The notes under the pieces were generated by a model that was given only the letters and a program-made list of their open reading frames with translations, was not told the DNA's origin and ran no database searches. Made by a program: the position numbers and the translations under genes. This document shows positions 26,165 to 35,821 of a stretch of 64,000 bases of DNA, piece after piece (position 1 is the first letter of the stretch; every line of letters starts with the position of its first letter). Source of the stretch: CBDAUN01 sp965214875 (GTDB lineage Bacteria; Pseudomonadota; Gammaproteobacteria; Arenicellales; JAJDZL01); contig OZ243980.1 in the NCBI GenBank assembly GCA_965214875.1, positions 2,418,001 through 2,482,000 on the forward strand. The letters run 5' to 3'.

Positions 26165-26549
26165 AATGAAGGCGGGTTGGCAATGTAGTCATTGACAGAT
26201 TCACGCCTCCGATGAATTAGCAACCCACAAATAGCGATTCCGTGTATGTATCAGGAGTTTTGGATGGACTGAGCGTCCGTCCGGAAGTGCTAAAGTCATC
26301 AGGAAGCAAAGACTTGTTCGTGGTGCACTGTTTCAACATTCTGGGATTACTTAGCGAAGGTTGGCAGATTCCATGTCAAAAGACACAATCTGATTCAAGG
26401 CCGCTCCGCCTTGATGTATTTTTAGAATGCCAGCCTAGAGATGTTCACCGTCAAAATTATCTGCCGGAGCGTATGCGCCTTTTTTCAAGAATCGAAACGG
26501 CAACGGGCTATTGAAATCAGGTGCCGGCATATTGGTCCCGACTTGAGTT
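26165..26549. other. Intergenic region without supported gene
   Basis: 385 bases between the WYL gene and a convergent small membrane protein. Short ORFs in it show no family similarity or ribosome sites. Nothing else was recognised. Confidence 0.4.
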
Positions 26550-26846
26550 CTAGCGAGTTAGAATCAGTGCAAGAAATGCGATGCCCGCCCCCAGCACGCC
26601 GATTGTTATTGCGATTTGAGCGACTCCATACCCGACAATCCAGCGCTGATTGTCCTTGTCCCGCTTGGCCATGTCGGCATCCCGCTTGGCCATGTCGGCA
26701 TCCCGCTTGGCATCCCGCTCGGCCATGTCGGCCCTCAGTCGTTCAAACGATGCGTTCAGCCGTTCATAAGATGTGTTCATTTCTTCTTTCAGCAGATCGA
26801 TGCGCTTGTCTAGTTCGTGATATTTTTCTCGTGGCTTCTCATCCAT
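26550..26846 (-). CDS. Small coiled-coil membrane protein
   Basis: A 98-residue protein from ATG 26846 (the open frame extends to 26924 but the extra residues look non-coding). Residues 1-65 are a charged coiled coil (KYHELDKRIDLLKEEMNTSY), including tandem heptads MAKRDAD-MAKRDKD. Residues about 72-96 are one membrane helix (GVAQIAITIGVLGAGIAFLA). Many bacteria have such coiled-coil/TM proteins of unknown role. The heptads are encoded by 21-bp DNA repeats. Confidence 0.6.
   Translation of the reverse strand: MDEKPREKYHELDKRIDLLKEEMNTSYERLNASFERLRADMAERDAKRDADMAKRDADMAKRDKDNQRWIVGYGVAQIAITIGVLGAGIAFLALILTR
26660..26728. repeat. 21-bp tandem repeat within the coiled-coil gene
   Basis: The unit CCCGCTTGGCCATGTCGGCAT occurs twice in full (26660-26680, 26681-26701) and is followed by shortened and variant copies to about 26728. 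It keeps the reading frame and codes for seven-residue heptads, so repeat number could vary without frameshift. Confidence 0.85.
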
Positions 26847-27012
26847 CTTGGTCGTCTTGATGTTGCCAATTTTCGGAAACGGTGCTTTGAGTGCTGGATG
26901 ATGCCGGCTCCGCCCGATGGTCAAGGGCGCAACTGATATGCTGTAATCTGTATCCGCCAGCTATGCTTCCGTAATACAGGTATTTTATCCGACCACGGCC
27001 TATCTTTTCAAG

Positions 27013-27205
27013 GTTGTCCGGGGTCAGATACATGCGAGACCGGACAGGTGAACCGGCACCCGAATTTCGTTTCAGGCGGAAAGCCTGCTGACAAGGTTTT
27101 GTTTCTGCAAAGCCTGCAGTCTCGTGCGGCGGGCCGCCAACCTCATAGAAACATCGACTTTCTGTATGTAATAGTATCAATTACTTATGAATTTTGCATC
27201 TAGTT
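27013..27205. repeat. IS-end remnant plus dispersed repeat
   Basis: TGTCCGGGGTCAGATACATG-CGAGAC at 27013 onward matches the left end of the IS481-like element at 12781. At 27127-27205 follows a copy of the dispersed repeat (GCGGGCCGCCAACCTCATAG, then TATCAATTACTTATGAATTT) seen near 15042 and 24762. The whole 26925-27301 stretch holds no supported gene. Confidence 0.5.
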
Positions 27206-27301
27206 TTAGCAGAAAAGTCATGTAGCAGGAAATAAATCAGCGATTGTAAAAAAACCGGTTTGCACACAGTTATTCAGCCGAAGCGAAAACGCTTGTCCCG
27301 A

Positions 27302-29326
27302 CTATCCTGCGATCAGCTGCTCTTTCAATTCCTGAATCCGGTCGCGAGTCGCAGCAGCCGCTTCGAATTCTAAATTCGAAGCATGCTTATTCATTCTTCG
27401 TTCAAGCTTGTCAAGCTCTCGAGATACCGCTTTGGCATCTTGCAAATCGATTGACGCAAAAGCCTGCACACGACCACTTGAAGAATCAGTCTGCCCGCGG
27501 CGCCCGCCCCTGCGACTGCCGCTTCTCCACTGAACACCTTCGATAATGTCTTTGACATCCTTGATTATGCCCTTGGGCTCAATTCCGTTTTTCTCATTGA
27601 AACTTTGCTGCTTCTGCCTTCTGCGATCTGTCTCGACAATCGCCTGCTTCATCGACTCGGTCACAACATCGCCATACAGGATCGCCGTCCCATTGATGTT
27701 GCGCGCGGCACGCCCGATTGTCTGAATCAGCGAACGCGTGGAACGCAGGAATCCTTCTTTGTCCGCATCGAGTATCGCGACCAGTGATACTTCAGGCATA
27801 TCAAGACCTTCACGCAAAAGATTGATGCCGACCAGCACATCAAACACACCCGCTCGAAGATCTCTCAGAATTTCAACTCGTTCGACCGTGTCAATATCCG
27901 AATGCAAGTATCGCACCTTCACGCCGTGCTCATGCAGATAGTCCGTGAGATCTTCAGCCATGCGCTTCGTCAAGGTTGTCACCAGCACACGCTCTTGCAA
28001 CTTGGTGCGCTTATGGATCTCAGATAGCAAATCATCGACCTGGGTATACGCATCGCGCAACTCTACCGCAGGATCAACCAGACCCGTCGGCCGCACCACC
28101 TGATCGATAAATTCAGGCGCTTTTTCTATCTCATACGGGCCGGGTGTCGCCGACATGAAAATGCACTCTGGAATCTTGCGCTCGAATTCCTCGAACATCA
28201 ATGGCCGGTTATCAAGCGCCGAAGGCAGCCTGAATCCGAATTCCACCAGCGTCTCCTTGCGGGATCGATCTCCCCGATACATTGCGCGCAACTGCGGGAT
28301 GGTCACATGGCTCTCATCAATGAACACCAGCGCATTCGGCGGCAAATAGTCAATCAAGGTATCCGGCGCTTCTCCGACCGAACGCTCAGACAGATGCAGC
28401 GAGTAGTTTTCAATCCCGGCGCAATAGCCGATTTCTCTTAGCATCTCGATGTCGTAGGCGGTCCGCTCTGAAAGGCGCTGCGCTTCAAGCAGTTTTCCTT
28501 CGGCGTTCAGTTTCGACAGGTGCGCACTAAGCTCGACCTCGATTCTCTTTACTGCCTTATCGATATTTTCACGGCTCGTAACGTAGTGCGTCTTCGGGTA
28601 GACCGTGTAGCGCACGAGCCCCTCGCTCGTTTCGCCAGTGAGCGGATCGAAAAGCGTCAAACGATCGATTTCATCTCCAAACAGCTCAACGCGCAACACA
28701 AACCGTTCCGAATCCGCCGGATAGATGTCGATGACATCGCCTCGAACCCTGAAAGTGCCCCGCTTCAGCTCGACATCATTACGCATATACTGCAGTTCGG
28801 CAAGCGTCTTGAGTATCTGATGGTGCTCGATAATCGCGCCAGCACGAAGATGCAAAATCATCTTGTTGTATTCAACCGGGTTGCCCAGCCCGAATATTGC
28901 CGACACCGTTGCCACAATGATCGTATCGCTTCTTTGCAGCAAGGCATTGGTCGCACTGAGCCGCATCTGGTCGATATGCTCGTTGATGGAGGCATCCTTC
29001 TCGATATAGGTATCTGAACTCGGGACATATGCTTCGGGCTGATAGTAGTCGTAATACGAAACGAAGTATTCAACTGCGTTATGCGGAAAGAAATCCCTTA
29101 GCTCCGAGTACAGCTGCGCCGCAAGCGTCTTGTTATGGGCTAGCACCAATGTCGTGCGTGAACTTTTTGCAATGACATTGGCCATGGTGAAGGTCTTGCC
29201 AGAGCCGGTGGCGCCTAGCAAAGTTTGATGCCGATGCCCGTTTTCCAAGCCTTCAATAAGCTTTCTTATCGCCTCAGGCTGATCACCAGCCGGCGAATAG
29301 GATGAGACCAGTTCAAATGACCGCAT
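27302..29326 (-). CDS. uvrB: Excinuclease ABC subunit B
   Basis: A 674-residue nucleotide-excision-repair helicase. Visible: Walker A LLGATGSGKTFTMANVIA (near 39), the beta-hairpin YYDYYQPEAYVPSSDTYIEK (about 92-111) that clamps DNA, the DEAH-like box VFIDESHVTIPQLRAMY, helicase motifs V and VI (GINLLREGLDMPEV, QTIGRAARN) and the C-terminal UVR domain (LEFEAAAATRDRIQELKE). It acts with UvrA and UvrC. Divergent from the aminotransferase, with under 90 bases between starts. Confidence 0.98.
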   Translation of the reverse strand: MRSFELVSSYSPAGDQPEAIRKLIEGLENGHRHQTLLGATGSGKTFTMANVIAKSSRTTLVLAHNKTLAAQLYSELRDFFPHNAVEYFVSYYDYYQPEAYVPSSDTYIEKDASINEHIDQMRLSATNALLQRSDTIIVATVSAIFGLGNPVEYNKMILHLRAGAIIEHHQILKTLAELQYMRNDVELKRGTFRVRGDVIDIYPADSERFVLRVELFGDEIDRLTLFDPLTGETSEGLVRYTVYPKTHYVTSRENIDKAVKRIEVELSAHLSKLNAEGKLLEAQRLSERTAYDIEMLREIGYCAGIENYSLHLSERSVGEAPDTLIDYLPPNALVFIDESHVTIPQLRAMYRGDRSRKETLVEFGFRLPSALDNRPLMFEEFERKIPECIFMSATPGPYEIEKAPEFIDQVVRPTGLVDPAVELRDAYTQVDDLLSEIHKRTKLQERVLVTTLTKRMAEDLTDYLHEHGVKVRYLHSDIDTVERVEILRDLRAGVFDVLVGINLLREGLDMPEVSLVAILDADKEGFLRSTRSLIQTIGRAARNINGTAILYGDVVTESMKQAIVETDRRRQKQQSFNEKNGIEPKGIIKDVKDIIEGVQWRSGSRRGGRRGQTDSSSGRVQAFASIDLQDAKAVSRELDKLERRMNKHASNLEFEAAAATRDRIQELKEQLIAG

Positions 29327-29408
29327 CTTCCATCACCAAAAAATTGCTAAAATGAGCATCAAGGCATTCACCCATGCGCAACAACTTTCATTCTTCAAGG
29401 TCAGCCCG

Positions 29409-30596
29409 TTGAATACCATAGAAATTTCGAACCGTGCCAATTCCATAAAGCCGTCTGCCACGATCGCCGTCTCGACACTAGCCAAGGAACTGCGCGCCGC
29501 TGGGCGTGATGTGATCGGACTTGGTGCCGGAGAGCCTGATTTCGATACCCCTTCGCACATCAAGGATGCAGCCATCCAAGCGATGCATGCCGGCATGACC
29601 AAGTATACACCTGCCGACGGCGTTCCTGAATTGAAGCAAGCCATCTGCGACAAGTTTCAACAAGAAAACAACCTGCAATACGACATCAGTCAAATCGTCA
29701 TTTCTACCGGCGCAAAACAATGCATCTACAATTTGTTAACAGCTATTCTTAATGATGATGACGAAGTGCTGATATTGGCGCCATACTGGGTTTCCTACCC
29801 TGACATGACTCTGCTTTGCGGCGGCAAGCCGGTGATTGTCAACGCCGGGATCGATCAGAACTTCAAGGTCAGGCCGGAACAGATTCGAGCGGCGATGACC
29901 CCTCGCACCAAGCTGATCATGATCAACAGTCCCGGCAATCCGACTGGCGTGGCCTACACTCGCGAGGAGCTGGCCGGCATCGCCGAAGCGGTGCTTGAAC
30001 ACCCAAGCGCGCTGGTAATGACAGACGACATCTATGAGCATATTCGCTGGACCGGCAAGCCGTTTTGCAACATCGTCAATGCCTGCCCCGAAATCAAGGA
30101 CCGCACGGTAGTCATCAACGGCGTATCCAAAGCCTACGCAATGACCGGATGGCGCATCGGCTACTCGGCATCGCATGAAACGCTGACTGCGGCCATGCGC
30201 AAGATTCAATCGCAAACTACATCCAACCCAAACTCGATCGCGCAAGCGGCGGCAATCGCTGCGCTCAACGGGGGACGTGACGAGATTGATCACATGGTGA
30301 GCCATTTTTCGAAGCGGCACGACTTCGTCATCGAGCAATTGAATGCGATTGACGGAGTCAGCTGCCTGAGAGCGGATGGGGCATTCTACGCTTTTCCGGA
30401 TTTTAGCGAGGTTATCAGGCGAATTGACGGCATCGAATCAGATGCGGAGCTGGCGCAATACATTCTCAACGAAGCGGATGTCGCGCTGGTGCCAGGCGGT
30501 GCTTTCGGCGGAAAGGGATACCTGCGTCTATCGTATGCCACCGGCATGGACAATCTCGAAAAGGCTATGCAACGTCTGCACCGCCTTTTTGCATGA
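29409..30596 (+). CDS. Class I aspartate aminotransferase
   Basis: A PLP-dependent aminotransferase of about 395 residues that swaps amino groups between aspartate and 2-oxoglutarate. Key features are IGLGAGEPDFDTPSHIKDAA, INSPGNPTGVAYTREEL, the DDIYEHI aspartate that contacts the PLP ring, and the Schiff-base lysine in INGVSKAYAMTGWRIGY. The family alignment and an AAGGT seven bases upstream favour TTG 29409; ATG 29352 would add 19 unconserved residues. uvrB-aspC divergence is common in proteobacteria. A choline-kinase-like gene follows after 49 bases. Confidence 0.93.
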   Translation: MNTIEISNRANSIKPSATIAVSTLAKELRAAGRDVIGLGAGEPDFDTPSHIKDAAIQAMHAGMTKYTPADGVPELKQAICDKFQQENNLQYDISQIVISTGAKQCIYNLLTAILNDDDEVLILAPYWVSYPDMTLLCGGKPVIVNAGIDQNFKVRPEQIRAAMTPRTKLIMINSPGNPTGVAYTREELAGIAEAVLEHPSALVMTDDIYEHIRWTGKPFCNIVNACPEIKDRTVVINGVSKAYAMTGWRIGYSASHETLTAAMRKIQSQTTSNPNSIAQAAAIAALNGGRDEIDHMVSHFSKRHDFVIEQLNAIDGVSCLRADGAFYAFPDFSEVIRRIDGIESDAELAQYILNEADVALVPGGAFGGKGYLRLSYATGMDNLEKAMQRLHRLFA

Positions 30597-30645
30597 AGCT
30601 TGCCGGAAGCGAGACCTGAACCGGAACCCTGACAAAGGAGTCGAA

Positions 30646-31596
30646 ATGATTCAACCGGATTGGAGCAACGAGCAAATCTACACTCACCTCAGCAATCTTT
30701 CGTGCTGGAATGGCAATATATCCATCGAGCCTCTGATTGGCGGATTGTGCAACAAGAGTTTCGTTGTCACCGACAGCAAAGCCCGCTATGTTGCCCGAAT
30801 CGGTACCGACATTACGGTCCACAACATCACTCAGACCTCTGTGCAAACCTCGATGCGCGCCGCGGCGCAAATCGGCGTCACCCCGGCGCTTCGCTACACC
30901 GAACCCCAGCTTGCGATTGTCGATTTTCTCGATGGCGGAGGCATCCGCCCGGAAGACATAGAGGGCAACCAGGAAAACTGTCGGAAAATTATCGAGTGCG
31001 TCAAACGCCTGCATCAAGGCTCAGAGGCGGTCGAAGGTCCTCTGACCTATTTCTGGCCATTCCAGGTCATTCGCCAGTATGTATCGATCGGCACCAAATT
31101 CAATTCGCGACTGATAGGAGAGTTTCCCAATATTCTGAAAATCAATGCGCTGCTGGAACAGGCCGTGGAACCATTTCACGCGGTATTCACTCATAATGAC
31201 ACGGTGCCGCAGAACTTGATGTTTGATGGGCAGCAAAAAATCTGGCTAATCGACTGGGACTATGGCGGTTTCGGGCACCCCATGTTCGACCTTGTCGGCA
31301 TTGGCTGCAATGCCGATGCCAGCGACGAAACCGAGCAACTGCTGGCCGAACTGTATTTTGGCCGAGTGGACAAGTCACTGCAGCGACAACTCAATGCGTT
31401 CAAGCTGATATTGAACCTGCGCGAGTATACCTGGGGCATGGTGCAGGAAGTGACATCGAGTTTGGATAGCGACTCGGTCGCAGCGTCGATGTCTGAACTG
31501 TATCCGGATCAGGATGCCGGCTACGAAGGCTATACCAACATGAATCGCGAGCGGTTCGAAGCGAACTGGGAAAGATACCGCGGCCAATTCGAGTAG
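30646..31596 (+). CDS. Choline/ethanolamine kinase-like phosphotransferase
   Basis: A 316-residue protein of the APH/choline-kinase fold. GGLCNKSFVV is the nucleotide-binding loop region, FTHNDTVPQNLMFD is the Brenner catalytic loop (catalytic Asp), and IWLIDWDYGGFGHPMFDL carries the metal-binding Asp. The start ATG 30646 has AAAGGAG six bases before. Position just before a betaine/choline-type ABC transporter suggests a choline-like substrate, but other alcohols are possible. Probably transcribed with the upstream aminotransferase. Confidence 0.88.
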   Translation: MIQPDWSNEQIYTHLSNLSCWNGNISIEPLIGGLCNKSFVVTDSKARYVARIGTDITVHNITQTSVQTSMRAAAQIGVTPALRYTEPQLAIVDFLDGGGIRPEDIEGNQENCRKIIECVKRLHQGSEAVEGPLTYFWPFQVIRQYVSIGTKFNSRLIGEFPNILKINALLEQAVEPFHAVFTHNDTVPQNLMFDGQQKIWLIDWDYGGFGHPMFDLVGIGCNADASDETEQLLAELYFGRVDKSLQRQLNAFKLILNLREYTWGMVQEVTSSLDSDSVAASMSELYPDQDAGYEGYTNMNRERFEANWERYRGQFE

Positions 31597-31676
31597 CTGA
31601 ACGGCAGCGGTCCGAACGAACCTATTGCAACTTAGCATTGGAAAATTAAACAACCAAATAATAGGAGGTTATGGAA

Positions 31677-32627
31677 ATGAAAAAATCATTATGCGCAATC
31701 GCAATGGCAGCGGCGCTCGCGCTCTCAGCGCAGGCGCCTTCCGTATTGGCGCAAGCCGAATCCGGCGACCCGATCAAGATTACCTGGCATGACTGGACTG
31801 GACAGTTCATCACCGCCACCATGGTCGGCAAAATCCTTGAATCAATGGGCTACAACATCGAGTATGTTCCAGCCGACTACATCGCGCAATTCGTGGGCCT
31901 TGAATCTGGTGATCTGCACGTTGCAGTAGAAATTTGGGAGACGACCGGCAAGGACGCTCTGGAGGCGTCGCTTGCGACCGGCAATACCGTGGATCTCGGC
32001 GAAACCGGAATGGATGCCATCGAAGAATGGTGGTATCCGCTGTATATGAAGGAAAAGTGTCCCGGGCTACCTGACTGGACTGCGCTGAATGACTGCGCCG
32101 AAGCGTTCGGCACCCCAGAGACTTTGCCGAAAGGACGCTATCTTGGCGGTCCGGTCACCTGGGGCGGCTATGATGAAGAGCGGGCGGAGTCCTTGGGACT
32201 AGATTACGAAGTCGTTCACGCCGGAACCGATGCGGCGCTTTTTGCGGAAATTGAATCCGCCTATCAAAGGCAGGCGCCGATTCTGGCCTGGGTCTACGCA
32301 CCGCACTGGGCAACCGCGAAATACGAAGGCGAATGGGTAGAATTCCCCACCTATACGGATGAATGCTACAAGAATCCCACCTGGGGAACCAATCCCGATA
32401 TGGCGTATGACTGCGGCAAGCCTAGAGGCTGGATCAAGGCGGTCGGCTGGGCCGAAGGCGAGCAGAAATGGCCCAAAGCCTACCAGACAATCCGCAACTT
32501 CACGATAGACAACGATTTGATGAGTTCGCTAATCGTGAAGGTCGACCTCGAAGGCATGTCTGTGGAAGATGTCGTAACCGAATGGCTCGACAACAACCAG
32601 GACATCTGGAAGCCTTGGACGCAGTAG
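31677..32627 (+). CDS. proX: Glycine-betaine/choline ABC transporter substrate-binding protein
   Basis: A 316-residue periplasmic protein with a classic signal peptide (MKKSLCAIAMAAALALSAQA, cleavage near VLAQA). The mature part begins KITWHDWTGQFITATMVGKI, typical of the OpuAC/ProX fold, and is rich in Trp and Tyr, which form the aromatic cage for quaternary amines. ATG 31677 lies eight bases after AGGAGG; ATG 31671 is too close to it. A strong hairpin separates it from the ATPase gene. The exact ligand is not determined. Confidence 0.92.
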   Translation: MKKSLCAIAMAAALALSAQAPSVLAQAESGDPIKITWHDWTGQFITATMVGKILESMGYNIEYVPADYIAQFVGLESGDLHVAVEIWETTGKDALEASLATGNTVDLGETGMDAIEEWWYPLYMKEKCPGLPDWTALNDCAEAFGTPETLPKGRYLGGPVTWGGYDEERAESLGLDYEVVHAGTDAALFAEIESAYQRQAPILAWVYAPHWATAKYEGEWVEFPTYTDECYKNPTWGTNPDMAYDCGKPRGWIKAVGWAEGEQKWPKAYQTIRNFTIDNDLMSSLIVKVDLEGMSVEDVVTEWLDNNQDIWKPWTQ

Positions 32628-32655
32628 ATTAGTCTCTATTCCCCATTGAATCGCT

Positions 32656-32700
32656 GACGAGCCGCGCCAAAGCTCTATCTTGGCGGCAACGCGGCTCGTC
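32656..32700 (+). terminator. Strong stem-loop between proX and the ATPase gene
   Basis: GACGAGCCGCG and CGCGGCTCGTC form a perfect 11-bp stem; inside it GCCAA pairs with TTGGC. No long T run follows, so it is more likely a partial terminator or a 3' RNA-stabilising structure that lets the binding protein be made in excess over the ATPase and permease. Confidence 0.6.
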
Positions 32701-32740
32701 ATTCGCATCAATACACCCCTAACCGAAGCGATTATTCCGG

Positions 32741-33772
32741 GTGGCCAGCAAAGACAACACGATTCTTTCCTGCCAAGGCGTATGGAAGGTCTTCGGAAAA
32801 CACCCCGAGCAGATTTTTGAAGGTGTCTCCTCGACAGCCGACGTCTCCAGCGAAGATTTGCAAAAAGCCGCCCTGATCGGCGCGGTCCGCGAAGCGTCGC
32901 TCGAGGTGGCGGAAGGCGAAATATTCATTATCATGGGCTTATCCGGTTCGGGCAAGTCAACCCTGCTCCGCTGCCTATCTCGGCTTATTGAACCGACGAC
33001 AGGAATCATTGCGTTCGAGGGCGAGAATCTGCTCGCAAAGTCTGAAAAGGAGATGATCCGCATTCGGCGCCACAAGATGGGCATGGTGTTCCAGCATTTT
33101 GCCCTGATGCCACATCTTTCAGTCCTAGAGAACGTCGCCTTCCCGCTTGAAATACAAGGAGTCGAACGAGCAAAACGCAACGAACGAGCGCGCGAGGTAA
33201 TCGAGCTTGTCGGACTTTCGGACCGTGAATCCTACTATCCTCGCGAATTGTCGGGCGGCCAGCAGCAGCGGGTTGGAATCGCGCGGTCGCTGGCTGTAGA
33301 ACCCAAAATCTGGTTTCTTGACGAACCCTTTTCGGCACTAGATCCGCTAATTCGTCGCGAGATGCAGGATGAGTTTCTGCGCATCCAGTCAGTGCTGGCT
33401 AAGACCATCGTGTTCATCACGCATGACTTCAACGAAGCCGTTCGCCTAGCAGATCGAATTGCAATCATGAAAGATGGCGCAATCATCCAAATAGGCACAC
33501 CCGAAGAGCTGGTGCGAACGCCCGCTGATGGCTATGTCGAAGAATTCACCAACGACCTCACCAAGGCCAAAGTCTTTACCGCCAAAACCGTGATGCAGGC
33601 GAAAGACCCGGCCATGCCGATTGCGGGCACCGTTGAAGAATCGACAAAAATAGAACAACTTGCCGCTCAAGTCGTCGCCTCCCGCATGGCATACGACGTG
33701 GTTGGCAAAAGCGGTCAAATCGTTGGCCAGATCACGCCAGAGGCTGTTATCGACGTTCTGGTCGGCAACTGA
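32741..33772 (+). CDS. proV: Glycine-betaine ABC transporter ATPase
   Basis: A 343-residue ATPase. Walker A GLSGSGKSTLLRCLSRLIEP, Q-loop MVFQHFALMPH, signature LSGGQQQRVGIARSLAV, Walker B IWFLDEPFSALDP and H-loop VFITHDFNEAVRLADRI are all present. The N-terminal insertion before the P-loop is typical of ProV/OpuAA. The C-terminal extension (about 275-343) resembles the partial CBS region of this group. Start GTG 32741. Its stop is 21 bases before the permease. Confidence 0.94.
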   Translation: MASKDNTILSCQGVWKVFGKHPEQIFEGVSSTADVSSEDLQKAALIGAVREASLEVAEGEIFIIMGLSGSGKSTLLRCLSRLIEPTTGIIAFEGENLLAKSEKEMIRIRRHKMGMVFQHFALMPHLSVLENVAFPLEIQGVERAKRNERAREVIELVGLSDRESYYPRELSGGQQQRVGIARSLAVEPKIWFLDEPFSALDPLIRREMQDEFLRIQSVLAKTIVFITHDFNEAVRLADRIAIMKDGAIIQIGTPEELVRTPADGYVEEFTNDLTKAKVFTAKTVMQAKDPAMPIAGTVEESTKIEQLAAQVVASRMAYDVVGKSGQIVGQITPEAVIDVLVGN

Positions 33773-33793
33773 CCGAAACGCTCTCGGCGAACA

Positions 33794-35821
33794 ATGCCTT
33801 CAACCGCCATATCCGCAACCGCTTCCCGCCAGCGAAGCGTATGGCTGCTCGGCTGGGGGCTGGCATTTGCAGCGGCGGCAGCCATCTGGCTCGGCTCTGA
33901 CCTTTGGCAATGGGCGGTCAAGGCGCCAAAGGAGCTTTCCTGGCGGATCGAATCGCTCGGCAGCTGTACCAGCGTGCGCTACTGCGTAACGGGCTTCATG
34001 AAGTGGCTGCTAGGGAGCGAGGCGTACATTTTTCCCTGGACTTTCAAGGAATTTACTCGCGCACTGGCGGCGGCCATCGAGGTGCCTTACGACATCATCC
34101 GATCGCTGCTCTCGACCGGCTTTGAATTCAAGCTGGCTGACGGAGAAACCTGGCAATCGCCCGCTGTCTCATGGGTCGGGCTGACGATCATCACGGTCGT
34201 GTTCGCATGGCGCATCAAGGATTGGACGCTCGCAGTGATTGTGCTACTGAGTTTCATGTGCATTGTCGGTTTCGGACAGTGGGAAAGCGCAACCATTACG
34301 CTCGCATCGATCATGGTTGCGGTGCCGATCGGAGTCGCGCTCGGGGTATCGCTTGGCATCGTCGGCTTTCGGCATAAGCGGTTCGAACGGGCGATCACTC
34401 CAGTGCTCGACTTGATGCAAACAGTACCGATATTCGCCTATCTGGTACCGGTACTGTTCATGTTCGGGTTCGGTCCTGTCTCGGCCATTACGGCAACCGT
34501 AATCTATGCGATGCCGCCGATGGTGCGCATTACGATGCTCGCCCTGCATTCGGTTCCTTCTGAAATTAAGGATTTCGGCAAGATGGCAGGATGCACTCGC
34601 CGCCAAATGACTTGGCGCGTGCTGATCCCGGCGGCCAAGCCAGGCTTAATGGTTGGCGTCAATCAGGTCATCATGCTGTCGTTGAACATGGTCATCATTG
34701 CCTCTATGATCGGTGCTGGCGGACTGGGGTTCGACGTGCTGGCATCGCTTCGCCGTCAAGCCATAGGCGAAGGGATAGAGGCAGGAGTCGCAATCACCTT
34801 GATTGCAATCGTGCTGGACCGAATCTCGCAGGCTTGGGCCACTCGAACCGGCGATAGCGCATCGCTGGATCAACAAGGCTGGTTTCACCGATACCGCAAT
34901 ACCGCATACGCATTGATCGTCTTGGCGGCAACAACCGTAGCGGCTATTTTTATGCCCGTCTTCGCGCAATGGCCAGAGACATTGGAGATTACCACCGGCC
35001 AATTCTGGAACGACATTGTCAAGTGGATCAACATCAACTTTTTTGATCAGCTTGAAGCAATAAAAGTATTCGTGCTGCTGAACATACTCAAACCGATCAA
35101 GCTGTTTTTGCTCGCACTGCCATGGACTGCGGTGTTGCTGTTTCTCGCGATTGCAGGACTTCAGCTCGGCGGATTGAAACTTTCCATCATGGTTGTGGTT
35201 CTTGCGCTTTTCATCCTCATTACCGGTCAGTGGGAAAAAGCTATGATCACTGTCTACCTTTGCGGGATATCCGTTGCATTCGCGGCATTGATCGGCATCA
35301 CAATCGGAATATTTGCATCGCGAAACAGCGTTTGGAAGAAAATAGTGATCATCTGCATCGACACGCTGCAGACGCTGCCGAGTTTTGTGTACCTGCTTCC
35401 TGTTGTCATGCTGTTTCGAGTTGGCGATTTCTCAGCAATGGTTGCCGTTGTGCTGTATGCGCTGCCCCCAGCGGTGCGCTACACCCTGTATGGCATCGAG
35501 AATATCCAGGAATCGCTGATCGAGGCGGCGAAAACTTCGGGCTGTACACGCTGGCAACTCCTGACAAAAGTGCAAATCCGTCTTGCTTGGCCGGAAATCA
35601 TGCTTGGCGTGAATCAGACTGTCATGTTCGCATTGTCGATGCTGGTCATCACCGCGCTGGTTGGCACGCGCGACCTGGGCCAAGAGGTGTATATCGCTTT
35701 AACCAAGGCGGATGTAGGCAGAGGGCTTGTAGCAGGCCTTTCGGTCGCATTCATCGCCATCATTACCGACCGCCTCATTTCTGCAGCCGCTCAGCGTCGA
35801 AAAGCGGCTCTCGGACTTTAG
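33794..35821 (+). CDS. proW: Duplicated (tandem-domain) betaine ABC permease
   Basis: A 675-residue permease made of two ProW-like units. Each has a BPD-transp-1 domain: unit 1 with LDLMQTVPIFAYLVPVLFMF and KMAGCTRRQMTWRVLIP, unit 2 with DTLQTLPSFVYLLPVVMLFR and KTSGCTRWQLLTKVQI. The coupling-helix region (EAA loop) occurs in both. Ordinary ProW is about half this size and works as a homodimer; here one chain could supply the whole pore. Same strand and spacing as proV, so one operon. Confidence 0.93.
   Translation: MPSTAISATASRQRSVWLLGWGLAFAAAAAIWLGSDLWQWAVKAPKELSWRIESLGSCTSVRYCVTGFMKWLLGSEAYIFPWTFKEFTRALAAAIEVPYDIIRSLLSTGFEFKLADGETWQSPAVSWVGLTIITVVFAWRIKDWTLAVIVLLSFMCIVGFGQWESATITLASIMVAVPIGVALGVSLGIVGFRHKRFERAITPVLDLMQTVPIFAYLVPVLFMFGFGPVSAITATVIYAMPPMVRITMLALHSVPSEIKDFGKMAGCTRRQMTWRVLIPAAKPGLMVGVNQVIMLSLNMVIIASMIGAGGLGFDVLASLRRQAIGEGIEAGVAITLIAIVLDRISQAWATRTGDSASLDQQGWFHRYRNTAYALIVLAATTVAAIFMPVFAQWPETLEITTGQFWNDIVKWININFFDQLEAIKVFVLLNILKPIKLFLLALPWTAVLLFLAIAGLQLGGLKLSIMVVVLALFILITGQWEKAMITVYLCGISVAFAALIGITIGIFASRNSVWKKIVIICIDTLQTLPSFVYLLPVVMLFRVGDFSAMVAVVLYALPPAVRYTLYGIENIQESLIEAAKTSGCTRWQLLTKVQIRLAWPEIMLGVNQTVMFALSMLVITALVGTRDLGQEVYIALTKADVGRGLVAGLSVAFIAIITDRLISAAAQRRKAALGL

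Noticed and set aside
26660..26728. Short direct repeats as a CRISPR array
   Set aside because: Units are contiguous with no spacers and code for heptads; no cas genes occur in the window.
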